From the NCBI RefSeq assembly GCF_009870125.1, contig NC_046681.1:2914001-2978000 (forward strand): a DNA stretch of 64,000 nucleotides. The letters are read 5' to 3'. Positions within the stretch are counted from its first letter, which is position 1. Each line of letters opens with the position of its first letter. Below the pieces are notes generated by a model, which saw only the letters and a program-made list of their open reading frames with translations, was not told where the DNA came from and ran no database searches. Both the position numbers and the translations under genes were made by a program. This document shows, piece by piece, positions 11,590 to 23,142 of this stretch. The DNA comes from Drosophila pseudoobscura. Its lineage: Eukaryota; Arthropoda; Insecta; Diptera; Drosophilidae.

Positions 11590-12218
11590 AAAACAAGTGG
11601 TATAGAAACTTCCATACGCAGGTTTTTTGAATTTTCGCTCGCATCGTAGTTACGTGCATAATTTTTTCCAATGGATTGGATTTTAAACCTTTTCGCTCAT
11701 TCACTTTCCAACAATTTCTATTTGGCGCGCACCACTCGGCTCTTTTTAATTGCTTTGAATCGGTAAAGGCTCTCTTTTTCGCTCTCTTTGAATCGGGTAT
11801 GAAGCTGTAGCATTGTAAACGAAATTTCCCAACCCAACAAGAAATGTACGTGATGGGTCGCCTTCACGCTCTCCAGGTTCTGCCATGTTGGTCAGTTTAC
11901 CGGACCCCAGGGACGAGTATTAAAATTGGTATGGGAAAATATATATCAAATATATAAAAATAACCTCTTTTTTATATATTTGATAGCCCTTTTCTACAAG
12001 TTTAAATATATCGTACATGAACGGAACAGGTTTTGGTAAAAAAAAAACGCTTTTCCAACGAACGACGCGATTTTTTCTTTCGGCCAATGAAAATCGTGAA
12101 ATATGCATATCGTGATCCCGAGTATCGGGATCAGGATATATACAAAGGAAACTAATCAAAATTCATGAATGGGGTCTAAAATATATCAATTTGAGAAAAT
12201 GTATTTATTAATTATTCT

Positions 12219-12692
12219 TTAAGCCACAAGTAAGAAATTACGTGATATTCCATACACACTTGGATAATTAAAAATAATAATTAAATATATTACTTAAAAG
12301 TAGCTAATCTTGTAGAACATTTATACGTCAATGGCCTAAAATCATGTGGTCAGAGCTAAGCGTTTTAGTTCATCTCGTCAGTATTATTCAACGGACAAAC
12401 GATTTTTCTCTTAAGTTTTATTTATTTGACAACGGAGCAAGTATTTAAGAAAAGGCAGTCAAGTAGAAAATGGACTCATTAATCGGATAAAATTATGTGG
12501 GCAGGGCTGAGGTTTCTATCTAGCTAGTAATATTCGACGGAATATCAAAAACGAAAAGTATGTGTAATAAAACTTGAATTCGGCAGTATATTTACGGTAT
12601 ACTTTTAAAATGAGACGTATATTTTGGTATATTTCGGAGGGTCGGTCACACTGCTCATATGTCATGAAAATGCGAATTATTTACAAATTTTT
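12219..12692 (+). repeat. Duplicated upstream module, copy A (before concertina)
   Basis: About 440 bases align, with small gaps, to 23143-23622 upstream of the carnitine carrier. Shared landmarks in order: acgtgatattccatac, aaaagtagctaat, gtagaacatttatacgtcaa, atcatgtggtcagagctaag, ttcatctcgtcagtattatt, aaattatgtgggcagggct, tagctagtaatattcgacgg, and the Motif 6/Motif 1 pair. It ends where the gene's 5' region begins. Either a segmental duplication moved a promoter or both are copies of a mobile sequence that carries one. Confidence 0.75.
12623..12653 (+). promoter_or_regulatory. Core promoter of concertina (Motif 6 + Motif 1)
   Basis: TTTGGTATATTT (12623-12634) fits Motif 6 and CGGTCACACTG (12643-12653) fits Motif 1 exactly. 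In flies this pair marks TATA-less promoters of broadly expressed genes and Motif 1 is bound by M1BP. It lies 470 bases upstream of the concertina start codon, leaving a plausible untranslated leader. Confidence 0.6.
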
Positions 12693-13123
12693 GGCGATAC
12701 GTGACGTGAAAGACGCGTAATAGAATAATTTGATTAAATTATTAATATCACCGACGGAGCCGTTAATTATGTTGTAAATTGGTGGAGTGCGGTCGTGCAC
12801 GAGTGTCGATTCTTCTTTTTTGGAGAAGTGGTGCAATGCTAAAATACAAAATAAGTGCGAACTTTGCCGCGGCGGTTGTTTTTTGGTCGTGGTCAAGATA
12901 TGGTTTGGAGATGGCGACGTTACAACCAAACCAATAAACTCGCAACGAATTAGCGATTCTAATTTTAGCGTGTGTAGCAACAATAAGACAATTACAATAT
13001 CACACAGAAGGGAAGAAGTCAACAACAACTAAACGTTCAGCTGCAGCAGCTGTCTGCATGTGTGAGTGTCTAGCGCGTCCGTGTGTGTGTGTAGAAAGTG
13101 TGCACGTCAGGCGTTGGCTAGTC

Positions 13124-15189
13124 ATGTCCAGAATTACATTGACCACGTTAACACACGCAGGCAGAGGTATCAACAACAGCGGCAGCGATAACAGCAACAA
13201 CGATACCCGCACAGGAACTCTGACACATCTTATGGAAGAGCACCAGCCGAGAGCGGGAGCAGGAGGAGCGACAACGCCTGCGGGCGGACTGATATCAGAT
13301 GGTGCGGAACGACTACGACGTCAGGGCAGCCGACTGCAAACCTCGCGCTTTGCCTGCCTACGATGTTGCGGCAACTTTCTCACCTATCTGGTGCGCTTGC
13401 GCAGCACGCCCGAGGAGCTGGAACAGCGCTACAAATCCAAAGAGATTGATAAGTTTTTGGAGAAGGAGAAACATACATTTCGGCGGCAGGTAAGCTATAT
13501 TTTGGACTTGGAATCGACCAACTGAACCCCAAAAAAGCCCGGAATCCCTATAGTCCCGTCCCTATATTGATTGGTCTTTTAATTAGCATGAATGTGCGTA
13601 TACCCAAAAACATATTCGACTAAGCTCCCTTCAGCAGATAACCTCTCTGGCAGCAAGCAAAAAAAATTCGTCAACCAAGTTTTCACTTTCCGTTGTTGTG
13701 TACCGCGGGGATTGGCTTTTACTCCGAATGTAGCCTCTGGGTTTTGTTGTTGCATCATTTGATCCAGTCATCAACGAAGTTATACTCATACAAAAGCCAT
13801 TCAATTAACTCAATCGTCTGTTTGCTTTTGTTGGTGTGGGGACTTAAATTATTGTCATATGTGGTGCCATTGTCGCCTGTAGTCATGGATATGGTAGTGA
13901 TAAGTCTTATTCCAGGTAAAACTGCTGCTGTTGGGTGCTGGGGAGTCTGGCAAGTCAACGTTCCTCAAGCAAATGCGGATCATACACGGCGTCAATTTTG
14001 ATTCCGAACTGCTGCGCGAATACCAACATGTGATATACCAAAACGTTATAAGAGGTGCGTAGCTGTCTGTGGAAAAGTATATGTACATATGTGCAATACT
14101 GTTGATCCAATCCAATAAACATATTTTTAAGGAATGCAAGTACTGCTAGACGCTCGGGAAAAACTGGACATCTCCTGGGGAAACGATGGCCGCGAGCAGG
14201 ACGCTAACGATGCCAAATTAATGGAATGCAACGCAATAGAGGCCCTCAGATTCATGGAATTTGCACCGCTAATACGCCGCCTTTGGCAGGATCGCGGCAT
14301 TAGAAGAGCTTACGAAAGACGGCGTGAATTTCAAATTGTAAACTTTTACTGTAGCTTTTATTATTATATCTGAATGTTATATTCCTTATCCGGCTCTTTA
14401 TGCATTTTGCAGAGCGATTCCGTTAGCTATTTCTTAGACGAAATCGACCGGCTGGCCAAACCGGATTATGTCCCCACGAACAAAGATATATTGCACTGTC
14501 GCAAGGCAACCAAGGGTGTCTACGAGTTTTGTGTTAAAGTGCAGGTGAGACTCTACGAGACATAGATTTAGTTTGCTTTGCCAGGACGCATGTATTTACG
14601 TTGTGAATTGCAGAACATTCCATTTGTGTTTGTCGATGTGGGCGGCCAGCGGACGCAGCGCCAGAAGTGGACAAAATGCTTTGATACATCCGTCACATCA
14701 ATTATATTCCTTGTATCTAGTTCAGAGTTCGATCAGGTTCTTGCCGAAGACAGGTACATATGAACTGTTCCAAATATTAAGCGAACATCAAAGAATAACT
14801 AAATGTTATATTATATTCCAATCTATAGAAAAACCAATCGCCTTGAGGAGTCAAAGAACATATTCGATACCATTGTCAACAATAACACCTTCAAAGGTAT
14901 TTCAATTATATTATTTCTGAACAAAACGGATTTGCTTGAACAGAAAGTACGCAATCCAGAGACTGATATACGCTGGTACTATCCGCAATTTAATGGGAAT
15001 CCGCACTCCCTTTTGGACGTCCAAAACTTCATACTGCAAATGTTCATGAGCGTTCGCCGCAGCAGCAGCACCAGTCGGATCTACCATCACTTCACTACTG
15101 CCATAGATACGCGCAACATCAATGTTGTGTTCAATTCGGTCAAAGATACGATATTGCAGCGTAATTTAAATGCTTTGATGCTGCAGTAG
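13124..15189 (+). CDS. cta: Concertina, G protein alpha subunit (G12/13 class)
   Basis: Six exons join in frame (13124-13489, 13916-14054, 14132-14337, 14413-14544, 14614-14753, 14829-15189) for 447 residues, close to the known fly protein. Guanine-nucleotide motifs are intact: P-loop GAGESGKST at 129-137, switch I arginine in [10 protein letters not shown], switch [14 protein letters not shown] from 289, NKTD at 359-362, and the C-terminal LMLQ typical of the G12/13 class. The N-terminal 100 residues are variable, with a cysteine cluster (FACLRCCGN) that could be palmitoylated. Concertina relays Folded gastrulation signals at the plasma membrane to RhoGEF2 and myosin during apical constriction. 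The ATG chosen (MSRITL) is preceded by an in-frame ATG at 13058 that would add 22 residues of low-complexity sequence. In D. melanogaster the gene lies in pericentric heterochromatin; here its introns are mostly 69-78 bases, the first 426. Confidence 0.95.
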
Positions 15190-15860
15190 TACTATTCGCA
15201 ATTCGATCAACTTCTTTCGGTGTAGTCCTGAACAAGAACCAGAACCAGGTCTAGGGGTTTCGCGCCAGACTGACAATCTTTTTATAGTTATACATACATA
15301 TGTACACATATACAAATATGTCGTGTATGCATTTACATATTTACTGCACATATCCATATAACGAACGCAAGTGCCAGCTGTCAGGAATCTTTAATTTTTT
15401 AAAGGGCCGCCCCAACCCAAATTGTTGTTAACTTTTTAAAATGGTTTAATTATTCATTAATTTTGTATTAAAGGAAATTTTATTATTTTTTAGCATTTAC
15501 ATATAGTATAATCTACTTTATTTATGCACAACTGTATATAAATTATTTTGTATGTGTTCGTAATCGCTTCCTGATCCTGCTATCAAACAGACTTCAACGC
15601 CATATGCATACATAAACTAACCAAAAACTTATAATACGTGCTCCCATTTTTTGTATCATGTATTTAGGTAAATTCCTCTTTGCCTTTTGCTACAATAACT
15701 TTTTACAAGCGAACATATAAATTAGTCGAAAATCGAATATATTGCAGTATATAAAAAGTGAGAGAGAACGAGCCTAATGTTAAGAAGCGCGCTTTCTCAT
15801 AGAGTAAAGTCAGCAACGTAACCAACAAATGTACCAATTAAATGAAAACGATCAATATAT

Positions 15861-15866
15861 AATAAA
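15861..15866 (+). terminator. Poly(A) signal of concertina
   Basis: A canonical AATAAA lies 672 bases after the stop codon; a second occurs about 30 bases later. The 3' untranslated region would thus be about 0.7 kb, AT-rich, with a catatgtacacatat microsatellite near 15295-15350. Confidence 0.45.
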
Positions 15867-15899
15867 TGGAACCAATCGAATTCAAATGTAATTTAAATA

Positions 15900-17200
15900 A
15901 AGATAAATATTTACTTATATTCTTAGAGTTACAATATTTACCTAACACATGCATAGCCATATTTTAAGTGTATTATTCATTTTAATTTAAATGCGGAAAT
16001 GGCTCCAAGCGCAATTCTGATCTGCCAGATGCTTTATTTTGGTTTGACTGGATTGGAATCCACTCGGGATGTTGCGGCCAAGAAGCGTTTAATAATTTAT
16101 TTGAACATGTTCGACGACATTAGAACTGAATAGCAATACTAGAGCAAATTGGGACTCTTCGCAGTTCTGTTTATTTAGGGTCTCTTATCAGAGGATTAAT
16201 CTTGTCTATACCATACAAAGGATATGGAATTTTCAGAGATATTTTAGAAAAATACGTATGTATATGTAGGTCTTTTGTATCTATGTCATGGGCTATCGAG
16301 ATGATTTAGTTGGTTGGCTGTGAACACTAAGCTGAGCTTGCCTTGTGTTACCCATGACCCGTATGCCACGCCGTGGACTTTATCGCTTTTTCGATTTTGT
16401 CCTGTCATCTCACAGTGCTGCAAGTGTATTTTAAGTTTTCTCCACGCCCAGAAAAATCATTCAATCATAGATAATGACCACCTCCACCAGTATGTCATTT
16501 TTGCATCAATCCTAGCTGTGCGGAGGAAGCATTCCTTCCACTCTCAATTAACCATTATAGGACCCTCCACTACAACACACTGCTTAAATTCCTGTCAATG
16601 ACGTTAATGCAGCCGTTAGACGTATAGAACGTACACCTGAATAAGTTGCAGAGCGCAGACATAACTAATAATATTGTCAGATAAGGACCGTCTTCCGATG
16701 AATTTTGTTATTGTTGTGCATGAGTACCATCAATGCAGACGGAAAAAACTTTCCACTATTTGTATTTTCCTGTGGTGCCGATTCCAAACTACTTATCGGT
16801 GCTACGCTGCGTATTGTTTTGAACGAAACAACTGACAACTGTTGGTGGTTATTTAAGACCATGCTTGCATGTCATTCGTGCATGGATGGGATGTATGTAT
16901 TTCATATGAGGAATGGAATCGAATGAACACCTACTGATCGCTAGGTTACTTTAACATAAAAGGAGTATACGCAGTTTCTCAATCAAACACGCATTAAATA
17001 GGATAAAAACCAGGGTGCCCACAGCCGGTAACATCAACGAACCGGAAATCCCATCCTTTTTTCCAAGAGACCAACAAATTATGGGATGCATTCATTTTAG
17101 ATAAACGACGATAAATCTCAAAATTCAAAGAAATCCTGCAAACAAAATTAAACTCTCATTTTTTTTATATATTCACTTAAAAACTGTTTTTTTTACTGAA
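15900..17200. other. Intergenic stretch, no gene seen
   Basis: No exon or RNA gene was found. The open frames are short and have no codon bias. There is a tcttatcagagg-like stem near 16185 but nothing that marks a known RNA. Confidence 0.4.
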
Positions 17201-17221
17201 CATTTTCTTTTTTTTCAAAAT

Positions 17222-18071
17222 TGTGGTTGCCACAGAATTAAGTCTTTTGTGTGGGCGGAAGGGGGTTGGGCGAAATTTTTAAACACACTAGTAGCAGTGA
17301 GCTCTCTACAGTGAGCAAAAAGAAATACACTTGTAACAGTGAGTTCTGCAGTGAAAAATTACAAATAGTTTTGTAACAGTGAGAGCTCTACAGTCAGGTC
17401 TAATAGTCTCTGAGATTTGTGGATGCCCCAGATTTTCGTCCTTTGCGAGGGCGGAAGGGGGTGTGGCTAAATTTTGAAACAAACTCGACAAGTTCCGTTA
17501 TCAAAGGAGTGTAGATCACAATTTTGGTTTCCCTAGCTCTTATAGTCTCTGAGATCTAGGCGCTAATGTTTTGCGCTAAGCAAAGCCGGCTATGATACGT
17601 GTGTGTTAGAGAGAGAGAGAGACAGGTCGAGAAAAAATTACATATGGCTATAACAATGATACGATCCAATTCAAATTCTGCAGTCTAGAAGATATGAGCA
17701 TTCGCTACAATTCTGCGTTTTTGGTTTTCTTGTATCTTTGAAATTGTGGATGCCACAGATTTTTGCTCTTTGTGGAGGCGGAAGTGGGCGGGGCGAAGTT
17801 TTGAAATATACTTGTAACAGTGACATATCACAGAAGTCAGGATACAAAACGTCGTTGCTCTAGCTTCTATAGTCTTTGTGTACTATGGGCTGATAGGGAC
17901 GGACGGACGGAAAGACAGACATGGCTCAATCGCCTCGGCTATTGATGCTGATGAAGAATATATATGTATATACTTTATGGGGTCGGAAACGATTCCTTCT
18001 GGACTTAACACACATCCATTTTCACCACAAAGCTAATATACGCCTATACTCATTTTGAGTATTGGGTATAA
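17222..18071 (+). repeat. Interspersed inverted-repeat element, rearranged copy
   Basis: The segment repeats the internal blocks of the family more than once (a gtggttgccacag/gtggatgcc...cag block at about 17224, 17418 and 17746; a GGGCGGAAGGGGG block at about 17257 and 17451). It then has GACGGACGGACGGAAAGACA and the GGGGTCGGAAACGATTCC block. Its right end, agtattgggtataa (18058-18071), matches the family's terminal repeat with one mismatch. The left terminal repeat is missing. Internal duplication suggests nested or tandem copies. Confidence 0.7.
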
Positions 18072-18574
18072 CAATACTCAGATCAGTAGGGTTTTCTTGC
18101 TGTCCAAGTTTACATAGGTGATGGTTGCCCACAACTAGAGAGGGCCGCAACCGGCATAATTCCCTTAGTTTTTGTTTGTTTTTTAAGACTTCTCTTAAAA
18201 TTCTTAGAGTTTGCCACAAAACTTTTAATTTATGCAAATTGCACAACGATATCAACTATTTGTATTTTTGAAGTCAATTCTTGAAGATATCCAGTGCTTA
18301 AATAAAAACTTCCAAAGTAACAATCCCAATTCGACAAGACTGCTAGGGGATTTAATGTTGGCTATTAGCTCGCTGAAATCCAAAATTATACCTCCTGTTA
18401 GAAAAGATATGTCGTTTGGGTACAAGTTTGAAACAAAAATAAAACAAATTAAGGTGAAACAAATATATTACTGAAAATAATATCTGCATTATCTGAACTG
18501 ATTCTGTTGTTGCGTTAATACATCTAATTTTTGTTGCCAGACACCTTTGATATATTACGGCCGCGACTCTACAT

Positions 18575-18995
18575 TTATGCCCGATACTCAGTAAGAATGG
18601 CTCCCCTCCGCCAGAGGGCGAAAACATTGCACGACGAAGAGTATGTCAGAGAGATACTGAAAATGAGTAATCTCGTGGACTGCGCTGCGTAGCCACTGTA
18701 AATTGATTTGTTCCATCTGGCTATAATAATAATCTGATCTGATCTAGAATCTGGTCAATACAGTCATATACGAACTCTGTAGATCTGCGTTTTCAGTTTT
18801 TTCGCGTCTTTAAAATTGTGGATGCCACAGACTTTCGGTGTTAGTGGGGGTCCGGTCGAAATTTGGAATACCCTTGCAACAGTGCGATATCACAGAAGTC
18901 TGCATGGAAGAACAGGCAGACATAGGTACATCGACTCTGCTATTGATGCTCATCAAAAATGTATACACTTTATGGGGTCGGAAACGTTGTTTTCA
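18575..18995 (+). repeat. Interspersed inverted-repeat element, 3'-truncated copy
   Basis: The left end TTATGCCCGATACT (18575-18588) matches the terminal repeat with one mismatch. The interior follows the family order (ctgcgtagcca, aaattgatttgttcc, aaaattgtggatgccacag, gggtcggaaacg) but is shorter than the 43.4-kb copy, and it breaks off near 18995 before the right end. Confidence 0.7.
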
Positions 18996-19104
18996 CAGCC
19001 ATGGCCAAATTTCGAAGTTGGGCGAGTTTTAGGCCAAGTCAATGTGGTCAAAAGAAAATTAAGCAGTTTTCAACACTTACAGACGTTAAAGATTGATTTA
19101 TTGT

Positions 19105-19290
19105 TAATGAAACAAGATACACGTATATGAAGTATATTTTTTTTCTCAGAAACATTGATATGTATTCTATAGCATATATGTATATTATGAAATAAAGAAA
19201 CTCATTCCACACCACCCAAGAGGTAGGGTTTTTTGAAGCGTTTTTTTATTAAGTAGTGTCCCCAATGGGACACTAATCCCCTACATTTTC
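19105..19290. repeat. Unidentified repeat, also present at 61.7 kb
   Basis: About 180 bases match 61728-61860: a shared aatgaaacaaga.acacgta start, then actcattccacaccacccaa, gaggt, a T-rich tract with gcgttttttt, and gtgtccc.aat. Next to the 61.7-kb copy, on the minus strand, is a transposase-like fragment, so this may be the end region of one DNA transposon family. Confidence 0.6.
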
Positions 19291-19299
19291 TTTGGGGGC

Positions 19300-20060
19300 C
19301 CCTTAATCTTTCTTTATGGATGTTAAGATATCAGAACTTGGACTATTCTGCCTGCAATGGGTATGGCAGAAGGTGGTTCAGTAAGATATAATTGTTTAAT
19401 CACTTTCGCCAGAGCCCATTTCCGGGTTCTTCCGGCATCCTCCAAAGCATAGCTTTTGCAATAAATAAATTAAAATTGGCTTGAATTCACTTAAAATTTT
19501 CTTACCGTAAGCATCGCACAGATTTTCGGGAGGATTCACTGTTTCAATGATTGAGAACTGCTGAATCTCAATTATTAGCATTAAAAACGATCAGCATTTC
19601 TACTTTAACCAGGACTAGTCGCAAGTCTCGGTTGGCATTGATGACTATTTAAATGAGCCTCTGGTCGAAGACTATGGAAGCACTCAGGGAGATGACAGCG
19701 ATGCCGCGGACGGGCACACCTACTTACGCCGTTTGTACAGAGCTAGGGTACAACTGTCTCAAGCAGCTTCTCCTTCGGAAAGAACCCGGCCTCATCGAGT
19801 TACGTGCCTATTGGCGATCAGGAGATTATGGAGCACAAGAAAAGAACTACTACAAAGAACTACTGGACAAGCAGCGGCAGGTCATGCTCGATAGGAAAAA
19901 GGTTCCGAGAATGGGCAGCGCGAAAAAGAACACCAAAACACTTTCGAGTGTATAGGAAAACCTCCTTCCCTAAGAGGGACTATATCAGTAACCGGCGGTC
20001 CCCTTGCCAAAAAGACTGCAAGTATTCAATAAACATTACAAATAAACCAAAATTAAATTA
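19300..20060. other. Coding-like relics of unknown origin
   Basis: Two pieces look protein-like. On the minus strand, an ATG at 19581 opens a short exon (MLIIEIQQFSIIETVNPPEN), a GT donor, a 62-base intron and a second piece (RTRKWALAKVIKQLYLTEPP), but the phases do not join. On the plus strand, 19620-19960 holds frames with EDYGSTQGDDSDAADGHTYL and, after a shift, QEIMEHKKRT. Neither is recognised. They are best seen as decayed insertions beside the repeat at 19.1-19.3 kb. Confidence 0.25.
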
Positions 20061-20903
20061 TACGTATTTTATTTTTATTTTTAATTAGGGCATACATATG
20101 TACATATATGGGAACGAGAACTGCCGTTGTCGTGTGGCGTTAGTACCTTGGGAAATAAGTTTTTGCCGTTTCCTTTTCGATGTGGGCATGCACCATTATG
20201 CTCAGCTCATATGTATGAAAGAGCGAGTAAAGTAAGAACAAAGTAATCTGGTCTGATGAGCAAGTGAGGTGGCTCAAAGGGGGCCTAGCTGAGGCCACCG
20301 GACGGGTCGCAGGTTGCGGATAGCGAACGACCTACCTATATACAGGTCATAAAGGTAGGTCAGCTGCGAATAATCGGACATCCCTAGGGAGAGTACCGAA
20401 AATAATAGTAGCAACACTGACGATGCGCTTGTGGTGTCGCCTCGTATAAGTAGCTCACACACTCACCTATCCCTACACACTACCTACCCACATTCAGCTC
20501 ACACCGGGCCGTACTAAGAGTGTTATTCGACCCGTGCCGAGAGTCAGCCTGGCTGGGGGCCCGGTATATAAAACTAGCCCAGTCGTTAACGGAGAGCTCA
20601 GGGACTTGGCAGCCCCCTGTTCTAAGTATGCCTTATCCGGGCAACGTGGATCTCTGCCCGGACGGACCGTACCCTTTCTCTGCAGCTCGTGGGAAAAGAA
20701 TGGAAGATTTTAAAAACAAACAAAATGAGTTTGGCACTCCCCAAATGCCAACAGGGAGCAATCCCAAACAAGGCAGCGGCCCAAAGGCCTGGCCCGACCC
20801 GTAATGCTAGGGAGAGCCCAAAGGGGTCCCATCCCGGTGTCGGGGTTGGTGGTGAATTGGCTCCCAAAACCGATACCTTGGTGCCTTGATACCAGAGTAC
20901 CCC

Positions 20904-20917
20904 CCCCCCCCCCCCTC
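20904..20917 (+). repeat. Poly-C run inside the LOA element
   Basis: A run of about fourteen C residues interrupts the gag-like frame just after its first stop. Such a homopolymer is prone to slippage during replication or sequencing, so the exact length is uncertain. Confidence 0.7.
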
Positions 20918-21575
20918 TGAAAAGACATGGGCTGGTACCAGGGCTGCATAAAAATCGTAGCCTGTGAAGTCGAGCGCTCCGTACAGCTGTACAAAGCAGC
21001 GGTAGCGCAAGTCAGGGAAGTCTACCCACCAGCTCGTCGCTGTAGACTGGAGCGAAGTGCCCAGCAGACCAAGGGCGAGAGTCTGGGTGCCCGCCTCCAT
21101 GAAGGAGTCGGAACGCATCCAAAAAATGTTGCAAAGATGCAACCCCCACCTCCCAACAGCGGAGTGGAGGTGGTCAAAGTTGAGACGACACAGGGCCCCA
21201 CAAACCAGGCGGTGGTCGTCCTCAACAAAGAGTCGCTGGCCCCGATTGAGACTGCCAAAGGCGAGCTCAATTTTGGGTTCAGCTCTGTGACCGTAAAGGC
21301 CTACAAGTCGGATGCGGCGGCCGGGGCACGTCCTGTCGACAAGCCAGTCGAGCACCCGACGATCACACAGAGACAGACCCAGAGGCGGCAAGCCTAAAGC
21401 TGAAAGGAACACATCTGCAAAGTCGTGGCCTATGCGGACGACGTTGCGATTATCTTCTCTGGGAAATACCCCCAAACACTGCGCGACTTAATGACCACAA
21501 AGCTAGCGCAACTGTCGGATTGGACAGAATCGGGCGGTCTAGGAGTAAACCTGGAACCTGAATGTCAAAGACAGA

Positions 21576-22906
21576 GTGAAGAAGGCAATGGCTGCACTCT
21601 ACACATGCAAAAAAGCTATTGGGCTAAGATGGGGTATGATCCCAAGCATAGTCCAATGGATATATCAAGCTATAGTTAGACCAATACTACTCTACGGAGT
21701 TACGGTGTGGTGGCCGGCCCTGTCAAAAAGGGCGATCACCAAGCAACTGGGCAAAGTCCAGCGGACTGCCGCCCTATGTATCAGCGGAGCTCTTTGCACC
21801 ACCCCATATGATGCGCTAAATGCCATCCTATGCCTACAGAGCCTTGACCTCGCAGGAAAGGAACGGGCAGAAGCAGCAGCAATACTTCTAAGAGACTCAG
21901 ATCAATGGGTGACGCAGTGCATAGGTCACTCAGCCATATTAAATAATAGCAGTACCGTCCCCTCAAAAACAGACTACCAAGTTCCAAGAGAGTACACAGT
22001 CACTCCCTTTGACATAATCATCCCTCACAGAGACGAATGGCTCGAGGGACTCCCAGGCCCAGATGGGGCCATAAACATCTTCACAGATGGATCAAAGCTG
22101 GACGACAGAGTCGGAGGGGAAATCTACTCTGAACAGCAAAACATAAGGCATTCCTTCAGACTCCCAGATCATTGCAGTGTCTTTCAAGCGGAAGTCATAG
22201 CAATCAGGGAGGCTCTTGACTGCTTACAAGCGGCTGCCGTTACGGCAACCAAGCTAAACATTTATAGCGACAGCCAGGCTGCGATCAAATCGCTAAGCGC
22301 GATTTCCTCGAACTCGGCCACCGTGGTAGACTGCCGCAAATCTCTGCACGAGATGGCTCAGCAATTTGCTATTAGCCTTATTTGGGTCACCGGGACATCG
22401 AGGGCAACTGTATAGCGGACGAGCTGGCCAGATCTGGCACTACAATCCCCCTTCTCCAAGACAAGGAGGATATCTGTATGCCAATGGCCACCTGTAAGCT
22501 CATTATAAGGGAGCAATACAAGCGACTAACAAACGATATGTGGCCAGTGCCACGATGTCGCACAACTCGGCAAACATGGCCGACCATGGACATGAAGCGC
22601 ACCTCCGAGCTCCTCAAGTTAAGCAGGAAAAGGTGCAGCGTAGTCATACGTTCCCTCACGGGACACTGGCTAATAGGCACCCACGCTAACAGGCTGGGTG
22701 CCCCACATAATGATTTTTGTCGCAGCTGTAGAAACGAGGAAGAGGAGGAGACAGTGGAACATCTGTTCTGCTCCTGCCCAGCTCTCAGCAGAAGAAGGCT
22801 ACAGCACCTGGGCTCAGCCTCTCTACACGACATCTCAGAGATGTCCAAACTATGTCCCAGGAGGATAGCGAACTTTGTGAGAGCATCTGGATGGGATAAT
22901 TGCTGA
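21576..22906 (+). pseudogene. Reverse transcriptase C-terminus and RNase H, frameshifted
   Basis: Two overlapping frames (21576-22415 and 22382-22906) together encode the RT thumb, a tether, an RNase H domain and a CCHC-type tail of a LOA-type polyprotein. The frame changes inside RNase H, at the turn between ISLIWV and GHRDIEGN, where a few bases have been lost. The first RNase H aspartate (FTDGSK) and the second (YSDSQ) are kept. Upstream catalytic parts are deleted, so the product could not support transposition. Confidence 0.8.
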
Positions 22907-23142
22907 CAGGAATTCTCACAACGCAGGAAGGAATGATCCTATGCGGATCCTATCCTAAGTGTGACGGGCTGATTTTTACCTTTAATCGATTTCAGCTTAG
23001 AAAAACCAGCTGAAAAACCATAGTTCAAATTAACAGCGACACGTTATTGGTATGTTAATGTTAACTTAACTAAAATGCCTTCTTTGTAGTCGTTCCCCCT
23101 TTGGATCGAGATTGCGCATTTTACCAATTTCACCTCGGGATG

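Larger units (their letters stand above)
20270..22980 (+). mobile_element. Deleted LOA-clade non-LTR retrotransposon (Bilbo-like)
   Basis: The order is 5' leader, a broken gag-like frame, the end of a reverse transcriptase, RNase H and a C-terminal zinc-knuckle region. Gag core remnants lie at 20927-21397. The reverse transcriptase motif YADD is at 21431-21442, immediately after gag, so the endonuclease and most of the reverse transcriptase are deleted. After another loss near 21555 the frame resumes at 21576 with the thumb region (SIVQWIYQAIVRPILLYGVT). RNase H is recognisable from FTDGSKLDD (about 22080) and YSDSQAAIKS, with a frameshift near 22390 before GHRDIEGNCIADELAR. The C-terminus has a CRSCRNEEEEETVEHLFCSC cysteine/histidine motif (about 22728). 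RNase H in a fly non-LTR element of this layout points to the LOA group, which includes Bilbo of D. subobscura. It is non-functional. Confidence 0.85.

Noticed and set aside
20807-21475. 222-residue minus-strand frame
   Set aside because: It is antisense to the gag region of the LOA element and reads as arginine/leucine/glycine-rich shadow sequence.
22387-22848. 153-residue minus-strand frame
   Set aside because: Antisense shadow of the RNase H and C-terminal part of the LOA element.
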